A DNA stretch of 64,000 nt from Dryomyza anilis (GCA_951804985.1 OX638130.1:123269593-123333592); one strand, 5' to 3'; counted from the first letter of the stretch, positions 1-12,330 are shown. The notes: generated by a model not told the origin, from the letters alone. Translations and numbers: made by a program.

Positions 1-1611
1 ATATGAACGGAATATACTTTTGAAATTTAACATTGAATGAAATTGAATTTTCTCTAGGTTACCCTTATTACAAATTTTTCTAGGGTTATATTGGGAACGC
101 ATCATTGATTTTTTCTTCATACCCGATCAGAGTTACAAGTTCAATATTAAAACCACATAATCATGTATATCTTAATAGCGTAAATTTAACAAGGACCCAT
201 TAAATTTGCAATTTTAGATATTTACAATGTATAGAGGAATTCCTAATGGTAACTTTTATATAAAAAATTATGTTCCAAGTACTGTAAAATAAACTTTAAT
301 AGTTTCAGCAAAATTGTCCGTATTTTTAAATGCAACGAGTTAAAACTAAAATCGATATTTGCCACTTTACAGCAGCAAATACAGTACAACGTAGAATATA
401 AAAAGTAAAACGGTGCTATAAAAAAATGCACCCAATTTAATACTTTTTTCCCAATTGAACTACATTAAAAGCGAAAAAGTTCGTTTAAAAAGAAAAAGTA
501 AAAAAAGAAGGAAAGCGCATTATTTCGGTAGAATAAAATATCAGCAAAAGTAAAGTTAAAACGTAGAACTACGAGATGTTATAGAGCTATATGAAAAATT
601 ACTACTTTTGTCATTAACACCGTGCTCCACATAGTAGGTAATAAAACGCGCGAATCTACGTGTTGATGGGTTAAATCATATAGCGAAAGTTGTACTATTA
701 AATTTCACAAAATTTTCCTTTTTTTATAAAACAGCACTTTTATTGTATATCCTGCTGTTTATTGTATATCCTGCTGTTTATCATCTACGAATTGTCATCA
801 TTATGCTGTTCATCATCAATGCATCCTGTTTATTCACGCTATTCTCATTTTTATGCAGTTTCTCATTATCATTCAGATCCTTATTATCATCAACGCGTCA
901 TCATCAGTTCGAACAAAGACGCGCCACTGCATATTTGCTAACGGAAATCCTCTTAAAAATCGATTAACCCATTTCCGATAACTACTGCAATGCGCATTGA
1001 CTGCAACTGTGTTGCCATTTGGTTATGTTTTTTCTTTGCCGTTTGTGATAATGATGCTGATGTTGCTGATGCGCGCATTCTGTTGTTGATGATGATGATC
1101 ATGATGTTGATGCTGATGAAGTTGTTGGCGTTGATGATGCTGGCAATGATGCCATTGATGGTGGCAACGAACTCACATTGCGCCGCATGCTGACACTGCC
1201 ATCGTCTTGCCACTTTGTTCCAGAGCTTCAATATTGTTGCCTCATTCCAACAATGCATATGGCATAATGCCGACAACAAAGGGATGCATCGTAAACTAGG
1301 TGCCCTAATGTTGTGGTATTTTACGACAATTTTTAAAAATTTATAGTTTTCTTCAATCAGAGCAGCAGGGTTTAAAAAGTCACTAGAAGGCGATATACTC
1401 AAGTAATGAATTGTTTAACTTTCCCTTTATATCCTACATACGAAGTGAAATTTCATAATCAATTTGTCTTTCCGTATGTAGGATACAATTGAAACCATAA
1501 ATCTCGAAACGGGGGAGATGTACAAATCTCCCATCAAGAAAAATATTTAATTTGTCTTTGTAGAATATCACTGAAACAAGAGGTATAGTAGAGGAGTACA
1601 GAACCATTCTC

Positions 1612-1875
1612 CTAGATAATTATTTCCCGGATAATCCGGATAACTCACAGGGAACTCTGCACCAAGCAATTCTTCCCCAAATATTTCTTTTGCGGCCGAC
1701 AATTTATCACCGATTCGTAGGCTTAGATTCAATTGTAGGATAAAACTGTGAATTTAGCTATAGAAAAAGGTAGTCGGACAAATATTCCCAATAAATATTT
1801 TCCAGATAATTCTTCCCCCGACAATTATTTGCCAGACAATTTTCAACCCAGTCAAGTATTTTTCGAGACAATTCA
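1612..1875. repeat. Degenerate GACAATT/GATAATT short tandem motifs
   Basis: Recurring blocks such as GGATAATCCGGATAA, CCAGATAATTCTTCCCCC, CGACAATTATTTGCC and CCAGACAATTTT are spaced roughly 15-25 bp apart. They form a decayed minisatellite-like patch. No coding or RNA function is visible. Confidence 0.45.
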
Positions 1876-1926
1876 GCACCAACAAAATATATTTTTTTAA
1901 ATTCTTTTCCAAAACAATTCATCACC

Positions 1927-1959
1927 GAGTCGATTCTTCCCAGAGAGAAGAATCGACTC
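1927..1959. repeat. Perfect 13-bp stem hairpin
   Basis: GAGTCGATTCTTC at 1927-1939 is followed by a 7-nt loop and then its exact reverse complement GAAGAATCGACTC at 1947-1959. It is followed by short direct repeats of AGCTAAATT up to about 1998. The role is unknown. It could be the remnant of a foldback element or simply local inverted-repeat evolution. Confidence 0.7.
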
Positions 1960-2447
1960 AATAAGCTAAATTAGCTAAATTAGCGCAATAAGCTAAATTT
2001 TTTGCAAACTTTCAACGATTTGATTTTTTATTTAAATTTAAGACTACTTTCGATAAATCGTAACACTTTTGTTTTGTGGCACAACAAAACGTAGCGTCAG
2101 CAAAAGCCCAATAATGATAAACCCAGTGACATCATTTCATGCACCCTGTATTTTACATAAATCACTCTTCTCGCTGTTGCAAATGATAAGTCGTCCTTCT
2201 CATCTTCCACCTCGTCCTACTCGTTGCTAGGCTGATCTATGTGACGGGTATAGCATTTTTGCCCGTAGGCAAATATTTACCGTACCACCCTACACCCGGT
2301 ATGACAACGTCGAACGGAACGGTTGCCATTGCGGCGAATTAATTCCACTGCCAAAAGCGAAGTCAGCTGCAGCAGGCATTCGAGCATGAATCGCGTTAAT
2401 GCTGCTTTTGTTGTTGCAAAGGATAACAAAAACAACAACAGCTAGGA

Positions 2448-2454
2448 TATAAGG
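2448..2454 (+). promoter_or_regulatory. Possible TATA box ahead of the 2596 ORF
   Basis: TATAAGG stands about 140 bp before the ATG at 2596. The stretch between them has no other ATG and is CA/A-rich (ACACACACACAGAAACAAAC), which would make an acceptable 5' leader of about 110 nt. No clear initiator motif is seen 25-30 bp downstream, and TATA-like words are common in this AT-rich DNA. Support is therefore circumstantial. Confidence 0.25.
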
Positions 2455-2595
2455 ATACGCCTGCACACACACACAGAAACAAACACAAAGACAACGCGCT
2501 CAAAGCTCGCTGAAATAGAAGCCACAATTTCGAAAAACAAGAAGAATTGTTAAACAAAAAAAGAAGAATTCTACGTGAAAAAAATTGTAGGAGAT

Positions 2596-2880
2596 ATGTT
2601 TTCGACAAAGGTTCTGTTGGTGGGGTTGGTCTGCTGCACTGCAATCTTTTGCAACGAGGACAGTTATTTGCAAAATCCGCTTCCGCTTTGGCAACACCGG
2701 AAACAGCGGATAAAGGCCACAACCCAACGAGAAGCCAGCCAGTGTCGTTTGCAGCTGCAAATGATGCTCAAGGATTTGCATGCGATATATCGTGAATGGT
2801 CAGGTGCAGGAGGGAGGACTTACAGACGATTTGCGAGAGCGGTGTCGATTATGTCATCACAAAGTAGGCGATATTTTTAG
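2596..2880 (+). CDS. Candidate small secreted protein (94 aa), nested in the teneurin intron
   Basis: I do not recognise a family. The ORF starts at the first ATG after a 140-bp ATG-free leader and ends at TAG. Residues 1-19 look like a signal peptide: MFSTK followed by the hydrophobic run VLLVGLVCCTAIF, with a plausible cleavage near C19/N20. The remaining ~75 residues are polar and basic (HRKQRIK; a C-terminal part rich in Arg). They contain a probable amphipathic helix around QCRLQLQMMLKDLHAIYREW and only one cysteine in the mature part. Codons include CTG, CAG, GCC and AAG, unlike the AT-rich surroundings. Two AATAAA signals lie at 2973-2989. It runs opposite to teneurin. Caveats: overlapping frames on both strands are also open in this GC-richer patch, and a longer spliced product is possible. 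It could be a chance ORF in a regulatory block. Confidence 0.35.
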   Translation: MFSTKVLLVGLVCCTAIFCNEDSYLQNPLPLWQHRKQRIKATTQREASQCRLQLQMMLKDLHAIYREWSGAGGRTYRRFARAVSIMSSQSRRYF

Positions 2881-4190
2881 AAAATGTAAAAAAAAACTTA
2901 AAGTGCATGCAAAGATCCGCTTTTTGACGCCGTTTTAATTTATAAAAAATGTTTAATTATTAAAAAAATGAAAATAAATTTACAATAAATTAAAATTTAA
3001 AAGAACTATTTTTTTCGTCCAATTGTGTTGCGCAATTCTTCGAAATTTTCGTCATTTTTCACATAACACTGACCACATTCTACACCTACAACAGAACAAG
3101 CAAAGTTCGTTAGAGCGCCACAATTCTTTTGTTTGGCGCAAATAAAATCATAAAATGTGCAAAAAAAAAGAAAACTACGAAATGCAATTTCAATTTCTTA
3201 TTTTATTTTTATTGAACAACCCACAAAAACGAGTGCTTCTTTTATGCGACGATCTCGTCAACAAACCCATTTTATCAAAGACACTAAAAAAAATATATTT
3301 ATAAATGATTCAAATATTTTTATAATTGTCACAATTTTGTAGATGTTTTTTTCAATATTATTTAATTAAGTAAAACTTAATCCTTCAAATTATGATTGAA
3401 GTATTTTTATAATTAAAGCAGTTATATTATTTGTAAAATATTTGAAATGAGTTATAGTTTTGAACAAATTAAAATAAATTAAAATGAGCATAGCCATGTT
3501 CAAACTGAAAACAGTTATGCTTGTGAAAAACATATTTTATTTTAGTGAAATGTAGTATGTTTGCTGGTGATGAGTAATTTATGTATGAAATAAATGTCAT
3601 ACTAAATCCCTCAATACCAATTGCACTTTTTATTAGAAACATTTAGTGTGTAAACATATTTATAATATTAATTAATATTTAGCACAATTATAATATGGTT
3701 AAAACAAGTTATTCAGATTAAATTTTTTAGTAACTTTTGAAGTGTATTGTTTTATTTTTAATATGGTTGCTTCGCATTATGTCTATTTACTTTTAGATAT
3801 TTTGTTAAGTAAAATATGTTTGTCGCAAATATATTTTTATAAAATATAATAATTACATGGCTCTTAATATATAAAACTTAACTTTTATGCAGTATTCATT
3901 TTTGAATACTATTCAAACTATTAATAATTAAAAAGAGCATAACATAATTTTGTTTAAATTGAAAAATGTTATGCTTGTCTAAAACAATATATTTTTTTTA
4001 AGTGAATTCTTGTGTATGTGTGCTGGTCACGTGTTGAGTGCTTTATGCATGTATGTGTGAATGAGTTGAAAACCACAAAAGAATGCAATTCTAGCAACTT
4101 TCCCGGCAGCTTTGTCTCTGTGGTTCAGCAGCGGAGGCAACATTCCTTGAAAAAGTATTGCAAACAATTGAAGAGCAATTGTTTGTTACT

Positions 4191-4215
4191 GTCTGTCGGT
4201 CGGTCGGTCGGTCTG
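4191..4215. repeat. (CGGT)n tetranucleotide microsatellite
   Basis: Five consecutive GGTC/CGGT units lie in a GC-richer patch (about 4010-4560) that also carries GGTCGGTCGGTTGGTCG further on at about 4400-4440. No gene is recognised in the patch. Confidence 0.8.
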
Positions 4216-4845
4216 CATGTGTGTGTGCGCTTGTATTTGTATATATTGCAGTGTGAGTGGGAGAGTGTGTGCTTGCATGTGTGACTTTGCAATGTGAGCA
4301 ATTTTCATTGATTTCGTTTGAGGTCGCCGTCCACCGTTGTACTCGTCGTCGTCGTGTATGGTTCGCACCCTCGAAATCGTATGTTTTGGACTAACGTTTG
4401 GTGGGTCGGTCGGTTGGTCGATCTGGTCGGTTGGTTGCTTGCTTGCTTGGTTTGTTCGTTGGCATTTTTGTAGGTGTCGAGAATTCAATTTCTTTGTCAA
4501 TATTTGTTGGTATTCAGTTGTAAGTTGGAGACGACAACGACGAAGCAGTCGATAAATTTTTCAAATGTTCTTTAAGATAATTAAAATTGCAACTGCGCTC
4601 GGAATTGGAGGGGGCTCTGAAACAGCAGGAAATCATTGTGTAAAGGGTTGATTTAAATGCTGATTCCATTAGGTATTCTTTGTTGTGCTGATATGCAGTT
4701 TTATTGGAGCCATGTTCCATGTATTGTTTGAACAATTCTGATTTACTTTTAAATCACTTTAGAATTTTAGGAATTTGGCGCAATTGCAGAAGGTTCTTGT
4801 TATGGTTTTTTTTCTATGTAAATTTAAACTAAAGAATGACAATTT

Positions 4846-6490
4846 TTACTAAAAAAAAAAGATTTATACACCAAAAGTATGAAAGTTTTCTCGAAATATT
4901 TCGATTTTTGCAGTAATAAAAAATAAAACTTTATTTAAAAATTGTTTTTCAAAAAAAAAAATCATTTATTTTACTAAAAATTCAATTTTTCACGAAAAAT
5001 TCAAATTTTGAATAAATATAAAATTTTTATCTAAAAATTCAATTTTTCACTAAAACTAAATTTTTTTTACTGAAAATCAATTTTTGACTAAAAATTATTT
5101 TTTGACTAAAAATATTTTTTTTTTCTACAAATTTTTCACTGAAAATTCAATTTTTCACTAAAAATTCAATTCTTCACTAAAAATTCAATTTTTCACTAAA
5201 AATTCAATTTTTCACTAAAAATTCAATTTTTCACTAAAATTTCAATTTTTAACTAAAAATTCAAATTTTCACTAAAAATTCAAATTTTCACTAAAAATAC
5301 AAATTTTCACTAAAAATTCAAATTTTCACTAAAAATTCAAATTTTCACTAAAAATTCAAATTTTCACTAAAAATTCAAATTTTCACTAAAAATTCAAATT
5401 TTCACTAAAAATTAAATTTTTCACCAAAAAATCAATTTTTCACTAAAAATTGAATTTTTCACTAAAAATTCAAATTTTCACTAAAAATTCAATTTTTCAC
5501 AAAAAATTTAATTTTTCACTAAAAATTCAAATTTTCACTAAAAATCCATTTTTTTCCACTAAAAATGCAATTTTTCACTAAAAAATTCAATTTTTCACTA
5601 AAAATTCAAATTTTCACTAAAAATTCAATTTTTCACTAAAAATTCAATTTTTCACTAAAAATTCAATTTTTCACTAAAAATTCAATTTTTCACTAAAAAT
5701 TCAATTTTTCACTAAAAATTCAATTTTTCACTAAAAATTCAATTTTTCACTAAAAATTCAATTTTTCACTAAAAATTTACATATTTTACTAAATATTTAA
5801 ATTTTTCACTAAAAATCTAATTTTTCACTAAAAATTCAATTTTTCTTTAAAAATTTAAATTTTCCCTAATTATTAAATTTTAAACTAAATAATTCATTTT
5901 TTCACTAAAAATTCAATTTTTCACGAAAAATTCAATTTTTAACTAAAAATTCAATTTTTCACTAAAAATTCAAATTTTCACTAAAAATTTACATATTTTA
6001 CTAAATATTTAAATTTTTCACTAAAAATCTAATTTTTCACTAAAAATTCAATTTTTCACTAAAAATCCATTTTTTCACTAAAAATTCAATTTTTCACTAA
6101 AAATTCAATTTTTCACTAAAAAAATACCATTTTACACTAATAAATTAATTTTTCACTAAAAATTCAAATTTTCACTAAAAATTAAATTTTTCACTAAAAA
6201 TTCAATTTTACACTAAAAATTCAATTTTTCAGCAAAATTCATTTTTTCACTAATAATTCCATTTTTCAGCATAAATTCAATTTTTCACTAAAAATTTAAT
6301 TTTTCACTAAAAATTCAATTTTTCAATAAAAATTCAATACCTATTTCACTAAAAATTCAATTTTTCACTAAAAATTCAATTTTTCAGTCAAAATTTAAAT
6401 TTTCAATTAAAATTCAATTTTCACTAAAAATTCAATTTTTCACTAAAAATTCAAGTTTTCACCAGAAATTCAATTTTCCCTAAAAATTGA
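4846..6490. repeat. 19-bp satellite array (CACTAAAAATTCAATTTTT)
   Basis: About 1.6 kb is built from tandem copies of a 19-bp unit. The most regular part (about 5600-5775) repeats CACTAAAAATTCAATTTTT almost perfectly, with a variant TTCAAATTTTCACTAAAAA block around 5265-5410. The edges decay into simpler A/T sequence. A longer variant segment recurs at 5773-5845 and 5986-6058, which suggests higher-order duplication of about 212 bp. The array lies in the teneurin intron downstream of the transmembrane exon. It has no direct-repeat plus unique-spacer layout, so it is not CRISPR-like. Confidence 0.95.
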
Positions 6491-8516
6491 AATTTCTTTA
6501 ATTTTTTATAAAAAAATTCGTGTTTAACTAGAAAAAATTGTCACTCTGCAAAATTTAGTGTTAAGTAATTATTTTTTTTTTTTTGATTTTTTGTTTCCAG
6601 CATTCTACAGTTTATTTAACTTTTCACTGAGTTATCTAAACATTTTGAATTTTATCTGCAATATTTATTTACATTATTATTTTATAGATATTATTCATAT
6701 ATTTTTGGATGTTGCCAACAAAGCATGTGTCTCAACTTTCGTTTAACCTTATCAGAACAATTTATGCAAATTTGCTACGTAACGAAACTTTCTCTAAACG
6801 TTCACTGAGTTTGACTTTTCCACAGTTCCGATAGAGCTGCTCATCTTGAGTTCTATATTTTATAACCCCCATCCTTTTTTATGCCACCTTTTTATATGAC
6901 GCCTCCCCCCTACTACCTACTGCTACTTTCTACTACTGCATCATACAATTATTCTGTCGTAAATCACGTTACGCACATAATTCACCGAAACGAAAAAGTC
7001 TTTGGCAACAACTTTTCGTAAACAATTCCGAAATTTCTTTATTTTCATTTTCTGCAAACGTTTTCAGTGAAACTTTTCCGAAAGCCTCACAAACAGTTGT
7101 AATAATAATAAAAGGAAAGGAAGGAAAGGGAAGTGAAAAGACAGAAAGGGTTGCCATGTACAGTTTTATTGTCTGTCTTACTGTCGTCTTCTTCTTCTGC
7201 TGCTGCTGTTGTTGTGTCATAAAAATGTGGCGGTTCGTCCTACACACATAAACACTATAATTAGTTGAAGGCATCCGTAAGAAGGTCGGTCAAAACGTCC
7301 AACCCACCCGAAGTCCAAAAGTGGTAGTCAAAAAAGTAGCAAAAGCCGTCGCCTTAACGTTGTGCGTGAGCAGTAAACAAGCCAACGTGCGGCACTAAAG
7401 AAGAACCAAACCTTTAAAGGACATAAATTTCCAACATAAATTTTACAATTTCTTTAGAAATCGGAAGCAGCTAACGGCACAAAGTTGAAGTCAAAGTTCT
7501 GTCGATGGGGGGTGCTGGCTGGCTGGCTGACGCTGCTCGGTGCTGCCAGGACACAATAAATTGTAGTAGCTCCTTGTTGCTGCAATATTTACAACGTTAC
7601 AACGTTGTACGGTTTGTTGTCATGGTGTTTTATTTTTTTGCAACAGCAGCAAATCAAAAACAACAATGTTTAAACTTCTTTAACTGTTTCCGCAAAGACG
7701 TTGACTTCTATTAAAAAATGATACAACAAAAAAATCACATAAAATTCTGAAACTTTCTAGAAACGGCACGTTTACTGCCTTCAACGTCTTCTATTCTATT
7801 TTAGTCTTCTGTCTTTGCTAATTCTTCTTTTCTACTTCTCCTTTTCTATTTCTTCTTTTCTACCTCTTTTCCCTTTATACTCCACCCAAATTCTGAAGCT
7901 TTGCTCATTTATTGTTTGTCACTCTCTACCGCATAACCAAAAATATCCTTTGTTGCCTTGTATCATTATTATATTTATTGGCCCCATAGTAATTAAACTC
8001 TTTTTGAGTGTCCTTTGAAATTGTTGCCTGTGGCTTTTGCTTTGCCATTCAATCTCACACTCCCCTCCATCTTCCTAAAGTTTCCTGTTTATATACAGCA
8101 CTTTTAATCTTAAAGTTTCTGGTGGCTTTTTGCCGGTTTGTCGCAAAAGTTGTTTAATGTCATTATTATCAAATGTCATAATTAATGCTCAGACACGTTG
8201 TTACAATTAATATTAGCGCGGCATTAAGTTCATGATTTGTTTATCTGGCAAATTTAAAACGTGCTTTAGAGACACGTAATACGGTGGTTTTAGATTTCAG
8301 GCCTAGCTATTTGGATTATGTTAAAATGAAGGCGAGGTATTGCAATATGCCCTATAAATAGGCACTTGAAAGAGATAAGAATATTCAAATTTTTGGAAAA
8401 GCAAAGATATTTCTTTCTATTCCAATTTAATATTAGAGTTTTTAGAGTTAGAAACTTAAATATAAATTTAAAAATAATTCTTTGCAAATGTAGAATAGCA
8501 CAACTGAAAATCTAAC

Positions 8517-9103
8517 ATTTTATTTACAAAAAAAAAAATCTCCGAAAAACATGTTAAAAAAAAAAATTGTCAGAAAAAATGATTAGAAAAAAAATTCAAA
8601 AAACAATTTTGTCCGATTTTTTTTGTTCATAAAAAAAATAAAATATTAAAAAAATCTTTCGAAAAAAAATGGTTTAAAAAAATTATTTTGAAAAATATAT
8701 TTAATAAATATATTAAAAACATTTTACTACTTAATTTATGCAAGAATTACTTGACAACTGAAAAGTATGGCAAAAATGAACGAAAAAATAAATATTTTGA
8801 TTGAAATTTGGTTTGATGAACAGCATTCTTTAATATGATGCACATATATGTTGTATTTTATGTCTTTCTTCATTAACATGATAAAACATATTCTTCATAT
8901 TGATGAACATATCATCATATTGATGAACATATAATCATATTGATGAACACTTTTGGGTCATTCATCAAATTCATAAGATTGATATTTTGTAGTTATCAAT
9001 ATTATGAAATCGTCGTACAATGAAACATGTCTTGAAGAACGAAATTCAGGAATATGCAGATGATTTATTTTTCTGTATACCAGCCACACTTTTTTCTGGG
9101 TGT
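8517..9103 (-). mobile_element. Dispersed repeat family 2 copy (TTCATCAAACCAAATTT family)
   Basis: Read on the minus strand, this copy starts with ACACCCAGAAAAAAGTG (9103 downward). It passes through TTCATCAATATGATGAA-like words, contains TTCATCAAACCAAATTTCAA (8801-8820) and ends in an A/T tract with GAAAAAA and TTTTTTCG words (8517-8720). The same order is seen at 42240-43015 and 54704-55451 on the plus strand. No ORF was found. Lack of coding capacity and a shared left end suggest a non-autonomous DNA transposon, but its right end and target duplication are not resolved. Confidence 0.65.
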
Positions 9104-9959
9104 TACTTAATACGATTTCACTTATAGTGTAGGGTCTAAAAAAGCTATTTTCAATATAATCATAAAATTAAAATGTGTATGATAAATTTTGTGATAATCA
9201 AAAAAATCAGCAATAATCAAGATAACATTCTTCGGTATTTCAAGATATTATTAATTTTTATTTTCTTCGATGCCTCAACACTTTAATTTTGATTTTATGA
9301 TATTTTATTTCATTTTAAAATTTTCATTATCTAATATGTATTTTAAAATAAATCAATTATCGAGAATAGTATGCTGAGTCTCAGAAATGAAGTTTGTTAG
9401 TTCCAAAAAGATAATAATGCACATTCTTCTTGTTTTTTTGTTGTGGTTATCAAAAAAATGTATCTAACAAAGTATCCAACAAAATATTTAAAAATTAAAA
9501 ATTTAAGTATTTTCTGAGATCTTCGGATTTACACATAAATCCGAGTGTACCCCAAAATTATCCACAAAATTACAACACATTAAATGTGACACAATTATCC
9601 GATGCAACTACAAACACTACTAAAACTTTTCCTTTTATTACATTTGCCACAACAGAAGCCCAATTTAATTATTTTCATTTCATTTTGTTTTATATATGTT
9701 TTATATTTCATTAAGCATTCTTTATTTCCCCGCACATAATCTACAAAATTTCATCAACATCAACAAAACAAAACCGCATGCGATGACTTTTGCCAAATGC
9801 TTTTTGACAAAATTATTTAGCAAACGTATTACTCAAACCTACAGTAAAATGGGTGCACGGACCGACCATAGAGTTAAAATATTCTGCAAAAAGGGTGGGA
9901 AGTTGTCGGTTTTTTGTTGTGCAGGGCTTTTCGGGCTACTACTACGTACTACTAGTATG

Positions 9960-10640
9960 CAGTAGTAAATCACGACTGTTGCGACGACGAACTATTAACG
10001 AAAGTACCGAGTAGCAAGTGAATTTTCGGGGCAACTATAGCCAACGGGGGAGCCGCGCAAGAGAGAAAGAGAGGCAATGAGCATACGCGAATGTGCGAGC
10101 GACAGATAACGGTGTTTTGTGCAGGGTTGCAAGCAACGCATGTCTTTGCAGCAGCACGCGTTGCCATGGCGACGCAGGACGAAACAACGCAGTGAGCAGT
10201 GCAAGAAAAAGCGTTAAACATAAATTTTCGTGAAGCACTACTGATGATGAAACTGTTTTTCATGTTCTTCGGGTTCGGGATTGTTTGTTGTCGTTGTAGA
10301 GACAGACAATTTTTGTACAGACAGACATACAGCAACATGCGGGTTGTCTGTGCTGGCCAAAAACACTTTGTCTCTCGTTGCGTGGGTGTAATTTTCGTTG
10401 CAAAATACACCCCTTCCCCTATCCACCCATTATTCGTTGTTCTTGTTGTTTTCGTTACTGGTCGGTCGCTGTGTACCAGCGGAATGTTGTTAACTTTCAG
10501 CATTTTGCACACCACACAGTTTCACAGATTTAAATCACTTCAAAGCAATTTCCAAAACACGCAGCAGCTCCTGCGAACTGAAAGTAATTACGAATGCGCT
10601 TGAGTAATGGCAACCCTGGCAATGATGGGGGCGTTTGGTT
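9960..10640. other. GC-richer block with several overlapping open frames, no gene recognised
   Basis: This 0.7-kb stretch is clearly less AT-rich than its surroundings. It contains GAGAGAAAGAGAG (10062-10074) and TGGCAAC/TTGCCA words, and frames are open on both strands, including the longest reading frame of the window (9970-10515 minus). None of the translations looks like a protein. A conserved regulatory element or unannotated promoter is the more likely content. Confidence 0.35.
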
Positions 10641-11327
10641 GCAACATGCACACACACAAAAAAAAAACAGCCCCATACTAACGAAAAAAAATTATTGTTA
10701 CAAATGTTACCAATGTTGAATTATTTTGTGTGTTTTTAGTGCTGTTTTTTTTTTGTATAACAAATGAGCTGCGATTCAAAAATGAGTCGAGTCGTATTTG
10801 AAATTGCAAGATTTGCGTAGCCACTGTTGAGGGTTGCCGTGAAGTGCAGCAAGCGCTAAATTTAGTGGCCATTTAGTGGTCGCAAATTAGGAGCTAATGA
10901 TTGGCGCTCCAGGGTCTGTGTGGGGTATATAATAGTCACTAGATGCTTTATGTGCACTCGCAATAAAGTGAAAAGTGGGGGGCATTAAATTACGTGGCAA
11001 TACAAATGCATTTGAAGCAGTAAGGTTTGGCGTAACGTCAATGGAAATTGCATACAAATGGAGGTAATGACAGTGAGAAGAACAGACTTTGATATGCACG
11101 GAGGGAAATAAAATTCTAAAACTCGAGAAGAATTCGGTTAGAAAGAAAAATAGTTAATTTGCCTAACATCAATGCTACTAAATTTCAAGAATTTGTCATC
11201 TGGATATCAAGAAAGCAAATTACTTAGTTGTACAAATTTTATTCAACTAGATTTTCAGAAGTTATTTTATTGATTATTAAAAACCAAAAAAAAACACTCA
11301 AAATTGTTGCTGTATTCTTAGCAAAAA

Positions 11328-11431
11328 GAACACGTGTTCATGTATTGTTGTTGTTTTCATCGATATTGCTCTCTCTGTAATATTCGCTCAAAGCAAGATC
11401 GTAAAAACAACAACTATACGAACACGTATTC
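11328..11431. repeat. Inverted repeat with a palindromic CACGTG core
   Basis: The left arm at 11328-11357 (GAACACGTGTTCATGTATTG...) is matched in reverse complement by the right arm at 11404-11431 (...CTATACGAACACGTATTC), with a spacer of about 46 bp. The left arm itself contains the perfect 12-bp palindrome GAACACGTGTTC, centred on a canonical E-box. It could be a small foldback element or a regulatory site. Confidence 0.6.
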
Positions 11432-11462
11432 TTTAAATTTTGGGACAAAAACACAACAACAT

Positions 11463-11630
11463 GAATAACTGAATTCAAGAATAATTCTACTTAGTCCTTT
11501 TTCAATACCTAAGAAATTAACAATTGAATTCAAGACTTATTCTACTTAGTTACTTTGTTGATACCTAAGAAATTAATAACTGAATTCAAGAATAATTCTA
11601 CTTAGTTATTTTTTTGACGGCTAAGTAAAT
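11463..11630. repeat. Three 55-56-bp tandem repeats
   Basis: GAATTCAAG recurs at 11471, 11526 and 11582, each followed by TATTCTACTTAGT-type sequence and, in the first two, ATACCTAAGAAATTAA. The third unit decays after about 45 bp. Confidence 0.85.
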
Positions 11631-11689
11631 CCATTTCTTGAAATGAATGATTTTTCGGTTTAGCTGTATATTAATCCGTATACTTCTTG

Positions 11690-12330
11690 ATTCCTTCTGG
11701 ATTTTGAAACTTTTTTAAGAGGCAAATTCTGCTCTCCCAAATTTTAAACTTAACATTCTTCACAACATCTTTGACTTCGTAATATATTTAACAATTGATC
11801 CTAGTTCTCATAATTTATCTGACAAGTCGATCTTGTTCTTGCATGGCCCGTTTTGTTCTTGTTAGAAGAGTTTGTTTTCCTTGAAAATTTAAGAGACCAA
11901 TTTCGTGTTCCTTAACCAACAACTCTATATTGATCTTCATATATTAGATTTCGTATTATCTCATGCTCTTATTTAACTATTACAATTTATTCAGCAGTTC
12001 AATTTTGGTCTTGTAGAGTCATTCTTGTTCTTGCTGCAAGAGTCTTGTATTTCTCGCACATTTTAAGAGCAAAATTCTGTGATCGCAAATCAAAAACTCT
12101 GTATTCATTCGTTTTCATATCTTAATACATGTGTTATCTCATGCTCATATTTACTTTTTTTTTACTCCTATTCCTTTGAATTTATTACGCCGGTCGATCT
12201 TGTTTTTGTCATTCTTGTTCTTGCAGCAAGATTCTTTCATTTCTTGCACATTTTTAGAGCCACATTATTTTCTCCCAAATCTAGAACTTTATTTTCAAAT
12301 TAACATCTTATATTTTGTATTATCAGTTCA
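11690..12330. repeat. Degenerate tandem repeat, period about 196 bp
   Basis: CATTCTTGTTCTTGCTGC (12022 region) and CATTCTTGTTCTTGCAGC (12218 region) are followed by CAAGA, TCTT, ATTTCT, GCACATTTT and AGAGC. A weaker earlier unit sits near 11825-11900. Each unit also carries TTATCTCATGCTC or a relative of it. The LTR element at 12341 lies at the right edge of this array. Confidence 0.65.

Noticed and set aside
953..1402. 149-codon minus-strand frame
   Set aside because: It lies over an ATG/GATGATGATG-rich stretch giving Ile/Asn/Met runs. No domain or signal peptide.
4846..6490. CRISPR-like array
   Set aside because: The 19-bp units are contiguous without unique spacers and the organism is eukaryotic, so it is a satellite.
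9970..10515. 181-codon minus-strand frame
   Set aside because: It overlaps an open plus-strand frame in a GC-richer block. The translation has no domain, signal or recognisable composition, and its first true ATG is several codons inside. It lies in the sense strand of the teneurin intron without splice signals at its edges.
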